52,903 nucleotides of DNA from Lachnospiraceae bacterium (GTDB taxonomy: Bacteria > Bacillota > Clostridia > Lachnospirales > Lachnospiraceae), in assembly GCA_017538995.1 (NCBI GenBank), contig JAFYHV010000167.1:1-52903 (forward strand), written 5' to 3'. The notes below the pieces were generated by a model, which had not been told where the DNA came from, made no database searches, and saw only the letters and a list, made by a program, of their open reading frames with translations. Shown here in pieces: positions 43,579 to 52,095 of this stretch. Each line of letters begins with the position of its first letter. The first letter of the stretch is position 1. A program made the position numbers and the translations under genes.

Positions 43579-44046
43579 TTGAGAAGATCGGATAGAGAAA
43601 TTACCGACGATAAAACTATAAATCAATTTATAGATAGAGAAAATATCATTCATATTGCGTTTTATGACGACGGTGATATTTATGTGGTTCCGGTAAATTA
43701 CGGACATTGTTTGCAGGAAGGTAAACATGTTTTTTATTTTCATGGAGCTAAAGCTGGAAGGAAATATGAACTTGCGCTAAAAACACCTTCTGTCGGGTTT
43801 GAAATAGATGGTGTATTTGAGGTTCTTCCAGCGGATATAGCGTGTGATTATTCTGCTAAATTCCAAAGTGTGATTGGAACGGGTAAGTTAAGTGTAATCG
43901 AAGAAGTGACAGAGAAAGTAAAAGGTTTGAATATTTTGATGAAACAGATTTCCGGAAAGGAATCATGGGAGTATAAGCCTCAAATGATAGAAGGTGTCGC
44001 AGTATTTAAACTTGAAGTTACAAAAATGTCATGTAAAGCAAAATAG
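43579..44046 (+). CDS. Pyridoxamine 5'-phosphate oxidase-family protein (NimA-like)
   Basis: A 155-residue FMN-binding split-barrel protein. The features are an N-terminal RSDREITDD segment, IIHIAFYDDGDIYVVPVNYGH and FYFHGAKAGRKYELALKTPSVGFEID, as in NimA-type 5-nitroimidazole reductases and related flavoproteins. Substrate unknown. The start is TTG at 43579, set by AAAGGAG 8 bp upstream; the nearby ATG at 43571 is out of frame. Confidence 0.75.
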   Translation: MRRSDREITDDKTINQFIDRENIIHIAFYDDGDIYVVPVNYGHCLQEGKHVFYFHGAKAGRKYELALKTPSVGFEIDGVFEVLPADIACDYSAKFQSVIGTGKLSVIEEVTEKVKGLNILMKQISGKESWEYKPQMIEGVAVFKLEVTKMSCKAK

Positions 44047-44184
44047 AGTTAGATTTTGGGTTTACAGACTAAATTATATTTAAATATAACTTACAAACTA
44101 TATTTCAATAATGGTCAATAAAAACAGCCACTTTATTCGTATATTGTATGTAGGAAGTTTTACAATACGAAAGGGGCGAAAAAA

Positions 44185-45465
44185 ATGAAAAGAAGAGGAA
44201 TTGTGCTTGGACTGATTTGTGTCCTTCTGATGAGCGGATGTACGAAGAATATGACAGGTAATCCGGTCGGTGGAAATGTTTCGGATACATCGGAGGTTCC
44301 TTCTGCGACAGTGACGGATTTAGGAGTATCAAATAGCATTGAGAAACCCTTGACGGAAACCGAGGAACAAATTGTGGAAGGTGCCTATGTTAACAGTTTC
44401 AGCTGTGGCTATTTAAGTGGAGATCTCGCACCGGACCAGTATACAATGTATCTGGTGACCAATGAAGAAGAACTTGCATATGCGGAATGTTATCTCGGAA
44501 TGCAGATTCCGATAAATGTGGATGATTTTTCTGGTTTTAATATTGGCCTTGCGGAAGAATTTCAGAAAATGAAGGAAGCCTATCCGATTTCGGATTACAA
44601 TTATCTTCTCTATTATAGTGAATACAGTCAGGGCGGACATTACCATCATTCGGATTCCGTGGTGTTTAACGAAGACAGAATCTATTTTCATTATGATGAG
44701 GTGAGATCTCCCGAAGGCGAAGTCGGCACAGATGTGATGGAAGGCGATTTTGACATGGCGGCGGTTCCGAAGGCGTTTTTTGAAGGAAAGAACTTCAAAA
44801 ATACGAAAAGATACGGAATTCTGCTTACCGAAGAAGGTACTGCCGACAACGAAGTGGAAGAAGGATGGTGTGCCAAATTCGAGTACGGCAATCCGGATTT
44901 CGTCAATGAAACCTTTGTTTATTTTACCGAAGAGGGCTACAAATGTGTCAATGCTCATAATGCATATATTCTGGGCACATCGAAATGGGAAAGATGGATG
45001 GATTATTACGAAGTTGTATCCACAAGAGAGGAAGTGCTTGAGGCTGCAAAGAAACACGGATCGAACGGGAACTTATTCTATCAGGGCGATGATAAAATGT
45101 ATGAACCCGAAGATTTTTTAGATAAAGTGGATGTTTCGGAAATGCAGGAACCTGCGTCAAAAGTATCACAGCAAAATGCAAATACTCCCGATACATCTAC
45201 AGATAAAGCTATAAAAGTAGTATGGAGTAACATTTATTATTGGGCTATGGGAAGTGACTATGTATATATAGATTCAGATGGATATATTTATGCGGAGCAC
45301 GAGATGGAGGAACCCTTGTTCAGTCCATTGGGGGCATGTGATGAAACTTATACAGGGAAGAAGTTTACGGAAGAAGAGTTTAATGCGTTCCTCGAATTAA
45401 AATATGATGATGAGGTTGCTCAGAAAGAGGTGCTAAGCAAAAAGGGTATTAAATTCGGAGAATAA
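44185..45465 (+). CDS. Lipoprotein of unknown function
   Basis: A 426-residue protein with a type II signal peptide (MKRRGIVLGLICVLLMSGC, lipid Cys at residue 19), a serine/threonine-rich linker and a large acidic, aromatic-rich domain (EYSQGGHYHHSDSVVFNEDRI). A shorter C-terminal part begins at about residue 340 with VWSNIYYWAMGSDYVYIDSDG. No known family or catalytic motif is recognised. The ribosome binding site is GAAAGGGG. A terminator follows. Confidence 0.65.
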   Translation: MKRRGIVLGLICVLLMSGCTKNMTGNPVGGNVSDTSEVPSATVTDLGVSNSIEKPLTETEEQIVEGAYVNSFSCGYLSGDLAPDQYTMYLVTNEEELAYAECYLGMQIPINVDDFSGFNIGLAEEFQKMKEAYPISDYNYLLYYSEYSQGGHYHHSDSVVFNEDRIYFHYDEVRSPEGEVGTDVMEGDFDMAAVPKAFFEGKNFKNTKRYGILLTEEGTADNEVEEGWCAKFEYGNPDFVNETFVYFTEEGYKCVNAHNAYILGTSKWERWMDYYEVVSTREEVLEAAKKHGSNGNLFYQGDDKMYEPEDFLDKVDVSEMQEPASKVSQQNANTPDTSTDKAIKVVWSNIYYWAMGSDYVYIDSDGYIYAEHEMEEPLFSPLGACDETYTGKKFTEEEFNAFLELKYDDEVAQKEVLSKKGIKFGE

Positions 45466-45501
45466 CCTAGCTTGCATTACCTACAAATTTGCCTATTGCA
45501 G

Positions 45502-45535
45502 AGATGTCGTATTTAAAAATATGACATCTTTTTTT
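45502..45535 (+). terminator. Terminator after the lipoprotein gene
   Basis: Stem AGATGTC/GACATCT (45502-45508 and 45523-45529), a 14-nt AT-rich loop, and seven Ts. The next promoter's -35 begins at 45539. Confidence 0.8.
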
Positions 45536-45538
45536 ATC

Positions 45539-45587
45539 TTGACAGTGTTTAGATTTAGGAATACAATCTAAACAGTGTTAAGATTAG
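45539..45587 (+). promoter_or_regulatory. TetR promoter with embedded operator
   Basis: TTGACA (45539-45544), 17 bp, TACAAT (45562-45567). The inverted repeat GTTTAGATT (45547-45555) / AATCTAAAC (45565-45573) covers the spacer and -10. A third half-site, GTTAAGATTAG (45577-45587), follows as a direct repeat. This is a clear autoregulatory operator for the TetR gene. Confidence 0.8.
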
Positions 45588-45605
45588 CGTGAAAAGGAGG
45601 GTAAA

Positions 45606-46172
45606 GTGAAATCTGATACATATCATCATGGCAATCTAAAAGAAGAATTAATCGAAAAAGGTCTGGAGTATATAAATAAATACGGTACAGAGTCTCTTTC
45701 CATGAGAAAACTGGCTGATTCTGCCGGAGTCAGCCCTGCAGCGCCGTATGCACATTTCAAAAATAAAGAGGCATTTTTATCTGAAGTGCGAAACTACATT
45801 ACAAATCAGTTTTTGACGACCCTGAAAGAGACGACGGATAATTGTTCTAAACAGGATAGGATATTGCTGGAATTAGGTAAAAGTTATGTACTTTTCTTTT
45901 ATGAGAATCCTTTGTATTATCAGTTTTTGTTCTCTTTGGATAATATCGATATTGAAACATATGCACCTTTTGTTTTATTTAAAAAAACAGCTGAGGAAGT
46001 ACTGAAAAATCTGTCAGGCAATAAATTAGACGAGAAAACTATTTATGCAAAAGTAATCGCCTTATGGTCATTGGTTCACGGACTCTCTTCGATAGTCACC
46101 ATAAAAGGAGTAATCGACACGGAACATCTTGAAGAGGAAGTTGAAAGAATTCTTGGCTCGATAAGTATTTAG
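45606..46172 (+). CDS. TetR/AcrR-family transcriptional regulator
   Basis: A 188-residue regulator. The N-terminal TetR helix-turn-helix (TYHHGNLKEELIEKGLEYINKYG, then SMRKLADSAGVSPAAPYAHFKNKEAFL) is at residues 5-60. A C-terminal ligand/dimer domain of the TetR_C_13/WHG type (ILLELGKSYVLFFYENPLYYQFLF) follows. The start is GTG at 45606 after AAGGAGGG. It probably represses itself and the next gene, 9 bp downstream, through the palindrome over its promoter. Confidence 0.85.
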   Translation: MKSDTYHHGNLKEELIEKGLEYINKYGTESLSMRKLADSAGVSPAAPYAHFKNKEAFLSEVRNYITNQFLTTLKETTDNCSKQDRILLELGKSYVLFFYENPLYYQFLFSLDNIDIETYAPFVLFKKTAEEVLKNLSGNKLDEKTIYAKVIALWSLVHGLSSIVTIKGVIDTEHLEEEVERILGSISI

Positions 46173-46181
46173 GAAAGAAAT

Positions 46182-47594
46182 ATGTTTAAAACTAAAATGA
46201 TTTATATTATTACAATAGCAGATGCAGTTTTATATTTGTTTTCAGTAGTTATGTTTCTGTTTACAAAAACCGAACTTGCTTTAACAATCTGGGAAATGCT
46301 AACGATAGTAAGCGGTCCGATTTTATTGTTTGCAATGTTACATTTAAGTCATGACCTTAATCAGTCGGTAATTATCCGATACGCAGTATTAGGTTTTATG
46401 ACATGTGTTTGTTTATTAACGGCAGTAGCTCATGTCGTAAATATATGTGTTACTCGAAGACTGATTGCTGTGGGAGTGGACGTTCCAAAATATTTCCGAA
46501 TCGGACAGTGGCCATCGGTTGAAATGGCGGTTGATTATCTTGCGTGGGGATTTTTTATGGGCCTTGCATATCTTTGTCTCGGTCTTTCGATTGTTAAGAA
46601 TGAAAGAAAAAAGAATCGGATCAGAATTGCTTCCATAATCTGTGGATGCATGTGCTTGGTGGGATTTTTTGGAGCTTTATTTATAAATGAGAATCTTTGG
46701 TATATAGCACCGATGGCGTATGGCCCGGGAATAATCGTTATTTGCATTCTTGCTATATTGGTTGGAACGGATTCTAGATTATTTACTATAGTAATTTTTT
46801 ATTTGTTTAATGATATAATGAAGGGAGTAAAAATGTTAGGTATATATTTTAGCGGAACCGGCAATTCTAGGTATGCTGCAGAGTTGTTTTGCCGGGAATA
46901 TGATAAAAAGACAAGAGTGCTATCTATTGAAGACAGCGACGTATTAACGGCCGTGAATGACGCAAATCTGATAGTATTTGCATATCCTGTTCAATTCAGT
47001 ACCGTTCCGAAAATCATGAGGGATTTCGTTACTGATAACAAGGGGATGTGGAGAAACAAGAAAGTTTTTGTGATAGCAACTATGGGGCTTTTTAGCGGTG
47101 ATGGTGCAGGAATGCTAGGACGGCTTTTAGAAAACTATGGCGCTGAAGTGACAGGCGGACTCCATCTTAAAATGCCGGATAGTATTGCAGACGAGAAAGC
47201 ATTGAAACGTCCTTTGGAAAAGAACAAAGAACTCGTAAAGCAAGCCGAACAGAAGATAAAGAAATCGGTCGGACAATTGAAAGAAGGGCATCCTACAAAG
47301 GAAGGGATAGGACCATTGTATAGGTTGGCCGGTTTTTGGGGGCAGAGAGCTTATTTTGGTCATAAGACCAGGGAGTATACTTCTAAACTTAAGATTAATA
47401 ATGAAAGATGTGTTGGCTGCAGAAAATGTGAGAATCTCTGTCCTATGAATAACATAACCATAGTTGAAAATAAAGCAGTTTCAGGCAATCGATGTACTAT
47501 GTGTTACAGGTGTATTAACAAATGTCCAAAGGAGGCAATCACTCTTCTTGGTAAAAATGTAGTAGAACAGTGTGAGATTGAGAAATACTTGTAA
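46182..47594 (+). CDS. Membrane protein fused to an EFR1-type flavodoxin-ferredoxin
   Basis: A 470-codon frame in two parts. Residues 1-205 contain about six membrane helices (a four-transmembrane-plus regulator-like protein I cannot name). Residues 218-470 form a complete EFR1-family protein with flavodoxin loop SGTGNS (224-229) and two 4Fe-4S motifs, C410/C413/C416/C420 and C438/C441/C444/C448. An internal ATG at 46833 (M218) has its own AAGGGAG at 46821-46827, so the EFR1 part may be made separately, or two former genes have merged. It lies under the TetR gene and is probably controlled by it. Confidence 0.75.
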   Translation: MFKTKMIYIITIADAVLYLFSVVMFLFTKTELALTIWEMLTIVSGPILLFAMLHLSHDLNQSVIIRYAVLGFMTCVCLLTAVAHVVNICVTRRLIAVGVDVPKYFRIGQWPSVEMAVDYLAWGFFMGLAYLCLGLSIVKNERKKNRIRIASIICGCMCLVGFFGALFINENLWYIAPMAYGPGIIVICILAILVGTDSRLFTIVIFYLFNDIMKGVKMLGIYFSGTGNSRYAAELFCREYDKKTRVLSIEDSDVLTAVNDANLIVFAYPVQFSTVPKIMRDFVTDNKGMWRNKKVFVIATMGLFSGDGAGMLGRLLENYGAEVTGGLHLKMPDSIADEKALKRPLEKNKELVKQAEQKIKKSVGQLKEGHPTKEGIGPLYRLAGFWGQRAYFGHKTREYTSKLKINNERCVGCRKCENLCPMNNITIVENKAVSGNRCTMCYRCINKCPKEAITLLGKNVVEQCEIEKYL

Positions 47595-47685
47595 GTTCTT
47601 CCGTTTTTACACAGCTGGATTTTTATTTGTCAGATGAATGTCTTAGTAAGTTAAATCGCAATATAATTGATTAAGAAACAGCGGA

Positions 47686-47725
47686 AACTTTTGGTTTTCC
47701 GCACTAACGAAAGCGAATTATATTT
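47686..47725. repeat. Intergenic repeat, copy A
   Basis: AACTTTTGGTTTTCCGCAC, then TAACGAAAGCGAATTATATTT. Almost the same 40 bases occur at 50512-50552. A 7-bp GCGGAAA just upstream (47681-47687) pairs with TTTCCGC. The gap 47595-47746 has no gene. Confidence 0.7.
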
Positions 47726-47746
47726 TGACTTAACGCGAGGGAAAAA

Positions 47747-48178
47747 ATGAAAAAAAGACTAATTGTTATGGTGTTGTTAATGCTTGCTATGGTAGGCTGT
47801 GTGGGAAAACCCATGACAACGCTTCCCAATAATCCAATTGAATTTAGACAGGTAGAGGTTTTTAATCCAAGAGATAATCAAGATGGATACATGGCTTTAA
47901 ATTATAACGGCAGATGCTATGTTCCGTATGGCACTTTGAAAGGTCGTATTGGAAAGAAAGACATAGATCAGTGTGTGGGTTACATTTATGATAATTCCGG
48001 AGATACCAATTTGCATGTATGCACTTTGATTGCGGATCCCAACAATGATTTTATCGTACTTGTATATGAAGGCGGAGTCATGGACCAGCCAATGTTTTTA
48101 AGAGCTGAAGATACATATGGACAGCTAATCAATATTCCCGGATATATAGATGATTTGGGTTATGATTATTGGAGATGA
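47747..48178 (+). CDS. Small lipoprotein of unknown function
   Basis: A 143-residue protein with a type II signal peptide (MKKRLIVMVLLMLAMVGC, lipid Cys at residue 18). A mature domain of about 125 residues contains NYNGRCYVPYGTLKGRIGKKDIDQCVGYI and VLVYEGGVMDQPMFLRAEDT. No family is recognised. Upstream lies intergenic repeat copy A and a GCGAGGG ribosome binding region. Confidence 0.65.
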   Translation: MKKRLIVMVLLMLAMVGCVGKPMTTLPNNPIEFRQVEVFNPRDNQDGYMALNYNGRCYVPYGTLKGRIGKKDIDQCVGYIYDNSGDTNLHVCTLIADPNNDFIVLVYEGGVMDQPMFLRAEDTYGQLINIPGYIDDLGYDYWR

Positions 48179-48228
48179 AGAAATAGTTGTTGATATTTTG
48201 ATATATACGACGAACTGACGGAGAATGC

Positions 48229-49017
48229 ATGGTTATAACAGATAAGCGAATTGATGAAGGCAAAGCTTTCGACTGGGGCAAAACATCTGAATATTATGCG
48301 AAATACAGGGATATTTATCCGGATGTTTTCTATCAGAAGGTCGCAGATCGGGGATTCTGTGTGTCGGGACAGAGAGTACTGGATTTAGGAACAGGGACCG
48401 GTGTTTTGCCACGAAATATGTATAAATATGGTGCCGAGTGGACAGGTATTGATATTTCCCCTGAGCAGATATCTCAGGCAAAGAGGCTTGCCCTGGAAGC
48501 TGGAATGGATATTGATTTTAAAGCAGTGTCTGCTGAAAAGATGGATTTTTCTTCCGAATCTTTTGATGTTCTTACCGCTTGCCAGTGCTTTTGGTATTTT
48601 GATCATGCAAAGGTTGCACCTGAGTTTTCGCGTATTCTTAAAAATGAAGGAAGAGTTGTAATCCTTTATATGGCGTGGCTCCCTTTCGAAGATGAGATTG
48701 CAGGAAGAAGTGAAGAACTTATATGCAAGTATAATCCTTCCTGGTCAGGAGGAGGAGAAACCAGACACCCGATTTATATTCCAGATGTAATGTATGATTA
48801 TTTCGAAATGGTAGATCGTGAAGAGTACGATGTCAAAGTGGCTTTTACGAGAGAATCCTGGCATGGACGTATCTTTGCGAGCAGAGGCATCGGAGCATCG
48901 CTTTCGCCTGAAGATCTTGCAAGTTGGGATAAAGAACACCGGGCATTTCTTGCTAATGTTCCCGATGAATTTGAAGTACTTCATTACGCTGCGATTGCTG
49001 TGCTGAAAAAGAAGTAG
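48229..49017 (+). CDS. Class I SAM-dependent methyltransferase
   Basis: A 262-residue methyltransferase. Motif I is VLDLGTGTGVLPRNM (residues 50-64), followed by an acidic GIDISPEQI (motif II) and FDVLTACQCFWYFD (motif IV). This is the Methyltransf_11 type, acting on an unknown small molecule. ACGGAG precedes the ATG. It begins a chain of closely spaced genes (10, 8 and 26 bp gaps) running to 50513. Confidence 0.85.
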   Translation: MVITDKRIDEGKAFDWGKTSEYYAKYRDIYPDVFYQKVADRGFCVSGQRVLDLGTGTGVLPRNMYKYGAEWTGIDISPEQISQAKRLALEAGMDIDFKAVSAEKMDFSSESFDVLTACQCFWYFDHAKVAPEFSRILKNEGRVVILYMAWLPFEDEIAGRSEELICKYNPSWSGGGETRHPIYIPDVMYDYFEMVDREEYDVKVAFTRESWHGRIFASRGIGASLSPEDLASWDKEHRAFLANVPDEFEVLHYAAIAVLKKK

Positions 49018-49027
49018 AGGATAATAT

Positions 49028-49531
49028 ATGGAATTGCGAAAAATCAATTTGAAAGATGCAGTGGACCAATGGGAGTATACTACAGCTTTACCGGAAGATG
49101 AGAATGGTCTTACCAATCCATATCATGGCGTATCGTTAGAAGAATACATGGAGAGTGTTCTTCCAACATTGATTTCTTATGAACATCCTGTAAATATGCC
49201 GGATTGGTTTGTTCCGGAAACATATTATTATCTTTGGGACGAAGATAATTTGATTGGTGAGTTTAGAATAAGGCATCATTTAACAGAAGCGCTTCGTAAC
49301 GGCGCAGGACATATTGGATACAGCATCGGTAAATCCTATCGAGGAAAAGGTTACGGCACAGCCGGATTAGGTCTTACAATCCAATTGGCAAAGGCCATTG
49401 TTCCGGAAGAGGAGATATATCTTCGTGTTAATAAGGATAATTTAGCTTCACAAAAATGTATGCTGGCTAACGGTGCGTATAAAGCAGGAGAAGACGAAGA
49501 ACATTATTTTATGCGCATACCAAAATTATAG
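49028..49531 (+). CDS. GNAT-family N-acetyltransferase 1
   Basis: A 167-residue acetyltransferase with a central IGEFRIRHHLTEALRNGAGHIGYSI strand-helix region. The acetyl-CoA loop SYRGKGYGTAGL (R/Q-x-x-G-x-G/A type) is present, and RVNKDNLASQKCMLANGAY forms the C-terminal part. The substrate cannot be inferred. It lies 10 bp after the methyltransferase and 8 bp before the HD gene. Confidence 0.85.
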   Translation: MELRKINLKDAVDQWEYTTALPEDENGLTNPYHGVSLEEYMESVLPTLISYEHPVNMPDWFVPETYYYLWDEDNLIGEFRIRHHLTEALRNGAGHIGYSIGKSYRGKGYGTAGLGLTIQLAKAIVPEEEIYLRVNKDNLASQKCMLANGAYKAGEDEEHYFMRIPKL

Positions 49532-49539
49532 AGGGAAAA

Positions 49540-50103
49540 ATGAACGCAAGAGAATATCTGGAAATATTGCATATAGCTGAAAAGTTGAAAGATACACCAC
49601 GTCATTGCACCACTTCAAACGGCAGAGTTGAAAGTGTTGCAGAACATAGTTGGCGAATATCTCTCATGGCATTTCTTTTAAGGCATGAATTTCCTGATGC
49701 AAATATAGATAAAGTTGTAGATATGTGTCTGATTCATGATTTAGGAGAATGTTTTACGGGAGATATTCCTGCTTTTTTAAAGACAGATTCCGATCGTAAA
49801 ACAGAAGATGATCTATTAAATTTATGGATAGAAAAACTTCCGGCAGAAATATCAAAAGACTTTAAAGGTCTCTATCAAGAGATGGAAGTGCAGGAAACAA
49901 AAGAGGCCAAGATATATAAAGCATTAGATAAACTTGAAGCACTTATTCAGCATAACGAATCACCCATTTCTACATGGTCTGAAAATGAATATGAACTAAA
50001 TAAGACATATGCGTTTAACACAGTGGAGTTTTCAGAGTGGCTGACAGAATTGCGTAAAGAAATCCTAAAAGACACACTTGAAAAGATAGAGAAAGAAAAA
50101 TAA
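49540..50103 (+). CDS. HD-domain hydrolase (YfbR/HD_3-like)
   Basis: A 187-residue HD hydrolase. Metal ligands are H36 (VAEHSW), H66 and D67 (LIHDLGE) and D130 (KALDKLEALIQ). This arrangement, with the start LEILHIAEKLKDTPRHC, matches the HD_3 group that includes 5'-nucleotidase YfbR. A role in nucleotide clean-up is therefore likely but not proved. GAGGGA precedes the ATG. Confidence 0.82.
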   Translation: MNAREYLEILHIAEKLKDTPRHCTTSNGRVESVAEHSWRISLMAFLLRHEFPDANIDKVVDMCLIHDLGECFTGDIPAFLKTDSDRKTEDDLLNLWIEKLPAEISKDFKGLYQEMEVQETKEAKIYKALDKLEALIQHNESPISTWSENEYELNKTYAFNTVEFSEWLTELRKEILKDTLEKIEKEK

Positions 50104-50129
50104 AGTTTGATTTAATGTGGTAAGGGAAA

Positions 50130-50513
50130 ATGAGAATAGAGCATATTGCAATGTATGTAAATGATTTGGATGCTTCAAAGGACTTCTTTGTAACATTTCT
50201 TGGCGGGGTATCTAACGCGGGATACTATAATGAAAAGACAGGATTCAAATCTTATTTTATTTCGTTTGAGGACGGAGCACGCCTTGAAATTATGAATAAA
50301 TCGAATATGATTGATGATCCGAAAACGCTTAACCGTACCGGTTATGCTCATATAGCCTTTTCAGTAGGGAGTAAAGAAAAGGTGAATGAAGTTACGGAAA
50401 AAGCAAGAGAAGCCGGATTTGAAGTGATTAGCGGGCCGAGGACAACGGGAGACGGATACTACGAATCTTGTATAGTGGCTATTGAGAATAATCAGATAGA
50501 GATTACTGTATAA
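50130..50513 (+). CDS. VOC-family (glyoxalase-fold) protein
   Basis: A 127-residue protein made of two beta-alpha-beta-beta-beta modules: MRIEHIAMYVNDLDASKDFFVTFLGG and GYAHIAFSVGSKEKVNEVTEKAREAGFEVISGPR. It keeps candidate metal ligands His5, Glu55 (RLEIM), His74 and Glu at the end (QIEITV). Such proteins include lyases, dioxygenases and resistance proteins. The substrate is unknown. It is the last gene of the 48.2-50.5 kb cluster. Confidence 0.82.
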   Translation: MRIEHIAMYVNDLDASKDFFVTFLGGVSNAGYYNEKTGFKSYFISFEDGARLEIMNKSNMIDDPKTLNRTGYAHIAFSVGSKEKVNEVTEKAREAGFEVISGPRTTGDGYYESCIVAIENNQIEITV

Positions 50514-50552
50514 CTTTTGGGTTTTCCGCACTAACGAAAGTGAATTATATTT
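50512..50552. repeat. Intergenic repeat, copy B
   Basis: AACTTTTGGGTTTTCCGCAC, then TAACGAAAGTGAATTATATTT. It differs from copy A (47686) by one inserted G and one C/T change. It starts at the stop codon of the VOC gene. Confidence 0.7.
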
Positions 50553-50597
50553 CAATATAAATGGTTAAGAAAATCGGAGTTTGTAGGGAGGATCACT

Positions 50598-51053
50598 ATG
50601 ATAATCGAGTATAGATCGGCAACTAAAGAAGATGCTGAACTTCTGGTTGGAATTTATGATGCCGCATTTTATGACGATTATTTGAGATATGATACGTGTC
50701 CGGGATACGGAAACACAAAAGAATATATGGAGCAATCAATAACTGATTTTCCTAAATATGTGATCATCTCTGACGGAGAACCGGTTGGTTGCATTTCAAT
50801 TAAAGCTATAGAAGCCGGGATATACGAAATAGGAGTTCTTTGCATTATTCCCAAGTTTCAAGGCAAAGGAATTGGGACACAAGCAATTCGGTTTATTAAG
50901 TCATTACATGAGGATTGGGAGAAACTTACCTTAGTAACACCCATAGATAAACTGGAAAATGTGAGATTTTATACTGAAAAATGTGGATTTCATATAGTAT
51001 CCACTGAAAGAGCCGGTAATGTAGAACTTGCTCGCTTTGTAGTAGAAAGATAA
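50598..51053 (+). CDS. GNAT-family N-acetyltransferase 2
   Basis: A 151-residue acetyltransferase. It has IEYRSATKEDAELLVGIYDAAF at the start and GIYEIGVLCIIPKFQGKGIGTQAI as the acetyl-CoA strand and pyrophosphate loop (Q-G-K-G-I-G). NVRFYTEKCGFHIV completes the fold. Not closely similar to the other GNAT of the cluster. GGGAGGA precedes the ATG. Substrate unknown. Confidence 0.85.
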   Translation: MIIEYRSATKEDAELLVGIYDAAFYDDYLRYDTCPGYGNTKEYMEQSITDFPKYVIISDGEPVGCISIKAIEAGIYEIGVLCIIPKFQGKGIGTQAIRFIKSLHEDWEKLTLVTPIDKLENVRFYTEKCGFHIVSTERAGNVELARFVVER

Positions 51054-51112
51054 ATCGGAATATATTTTGACATAACGCACTATGCTTTATCGGGGTTTGA
51101 AGGGAAAAATCT

Positions 51113-51580
51113 ATGGATAAAAATCCAATTTTTTTTAATAACAAAATTCAATTATTCTTTTCTGAGTTTGGAAAAGGAAGAAAAATGGTTTTATCAACTT
51201 CGAAGGACGGGATCGTATCATCAAGGATGATGAGTGTTGTTCAAATCGATGGAAAATTCTTTTTTCAAACGGATATAGAATTGAGAAAATATGGTCAGCT
51301 AAAAGCAAATAAGAATGTCGCATTATGTATAGACAATATTCAAATTGAAGGCGTTTGCGAGGAAATAGGAATTCCAACAAACAATGAAGACTTTTGTGAA
51401 GTTTTTAAAGAGTGCTTTAAAGGCTCCTACGATGCATATACTGAATTGAAAAATGAGAGATTATTTTCGGTAAGTCCCGTTTTTATTGAGAGGTGGGTTT
51501 ACGGGGATGGAAAACCTTTTGTTGAAACCTTTGATATTTGTAAAAAGGAATATTGTTTCAAAGAATATAACGGAATTTAA
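51113..51580 (+). CDS. Pyridoxamine 5'-phosphate oxidase-family protein
   Basis: A 155-residue split-barrel FMN-binding protein: KMVLSTSKDGIVSSRMMSVVQIDGKFFFQTDIELRKYGQLKANKNVALCIDNIQIEG is the typical core, followed by RLFSVSPVFIERWVYGDGKPFVETFD. The family includes flavin reductases and haem-degrading proteins; a specific activity is not evident. GAAGGGAAAA precedes the ATG. It is not a close copy of the NimA-like gene at 43.6 kb. Confidence 0.75.
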   Translation: MDKNPIFFNNKIQLFFSEFGKGRKMVLSTSKDGIVSSRMMSVVQIDGKFFFQTDIELRKYGQLKANKNVALCIDNIQIEGVCEEIGIPTNNEDFCEVFKECFKGSYDAYTELKNERLFSVSPVFIERWVYGDGKPFVETFDICKKEYCFKEYNGI

Positions 51581-51635
51581 ACGGTTGATATAGCAAAATT
51601 TTTTACTGGACGATCTAATAAAATGGAGGGCTATT

Positions 51636-52034
51636 ATGAAAAGAGAACTGGGAATAGCACGTTGTGGCCTTGCATGTTGCCTTTGTTCAGAAAATGTAAC
51701 ATGTAAAGGCTGCAAAAGAGATGGATTTAAAGAATTGTCCTGGTGCAAGGATGCAGAATGGTGCGAGGTTAGAAGGTGCGGGATTGATAAAAATGTGATT
51801 GGATGCTTTGAATGTGATCCCGCAGATTGCCGTAAGGGACTTTTTGCGGAAAAGATTAAGCCCCGTGCATTTTCTGAGTTTGCAAAAAGATACGGTGTTG
51901 AGGAACTTTTGGATTGCTTGGAACGCAATGAAAAGGCAGGCATAGTTTATCATCGCGAAGGAATCATGGGCGATTATGATGAGTTTGACGATTTGGAAGA
52001 ATTAATTGAGTTTATTAAGGTAGGAAAAAGATAA
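51636..52034 (+). CDS. DUF3795-family cysteine-rich protein
   Basis: A 132-residue protein with twelve cysteines in its first 70 residues (RCGLACCLC, CKGC, WCKDAEWCEVRRC, GCFECDPADC), the pattern of DUF3795, likely zinc-binding. The C-terminal half is helical (RAFSEFAKRYGVEELLDCLERNEKAG). Function unknown. TGGAGGG precedes the ATG. Confidence 0.8.
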   Translation: MKRELGIARCGLACCLCSENVTCKGCKRDGFKELSWCKDAEWCEVRRCGIDKNVIGCFECDPADCRKGLFAEKIKPRAFSEFAKRYGVEELLDCLERNEKAGIVYHREGIMGDYDEFDDLEELIEFIKVGKR

Positions 52035-52043
52035 ATATATTTT

Positions 52044-52080
52044 GTTTTTACTAACTAAATTATATTTTGATTTTACGTGC
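52044..52080. repeat. Intergenic repeat, copy C (divergent)
   Basis: ACTAACTAAATTATATTTTGA with a following TTTTACG. It shares ACTAAC and AATTATATTTTGA with copy A but lacks the seven bases between. A related shorter copy lies at 44066-44086 and a partial one at 51058-51080. Confidence 0.45.
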
Positions 52081-52095
52081 CAAGGAGAAAGAGCG

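Noticed and set aside
47595..50600. Integron cassette array with attC sites
   Set aside because: Repeats precede single genes, but no integron integrase is present and the repeats lack paired R and L boxes that fold like attC. Kept only as a repeat family.
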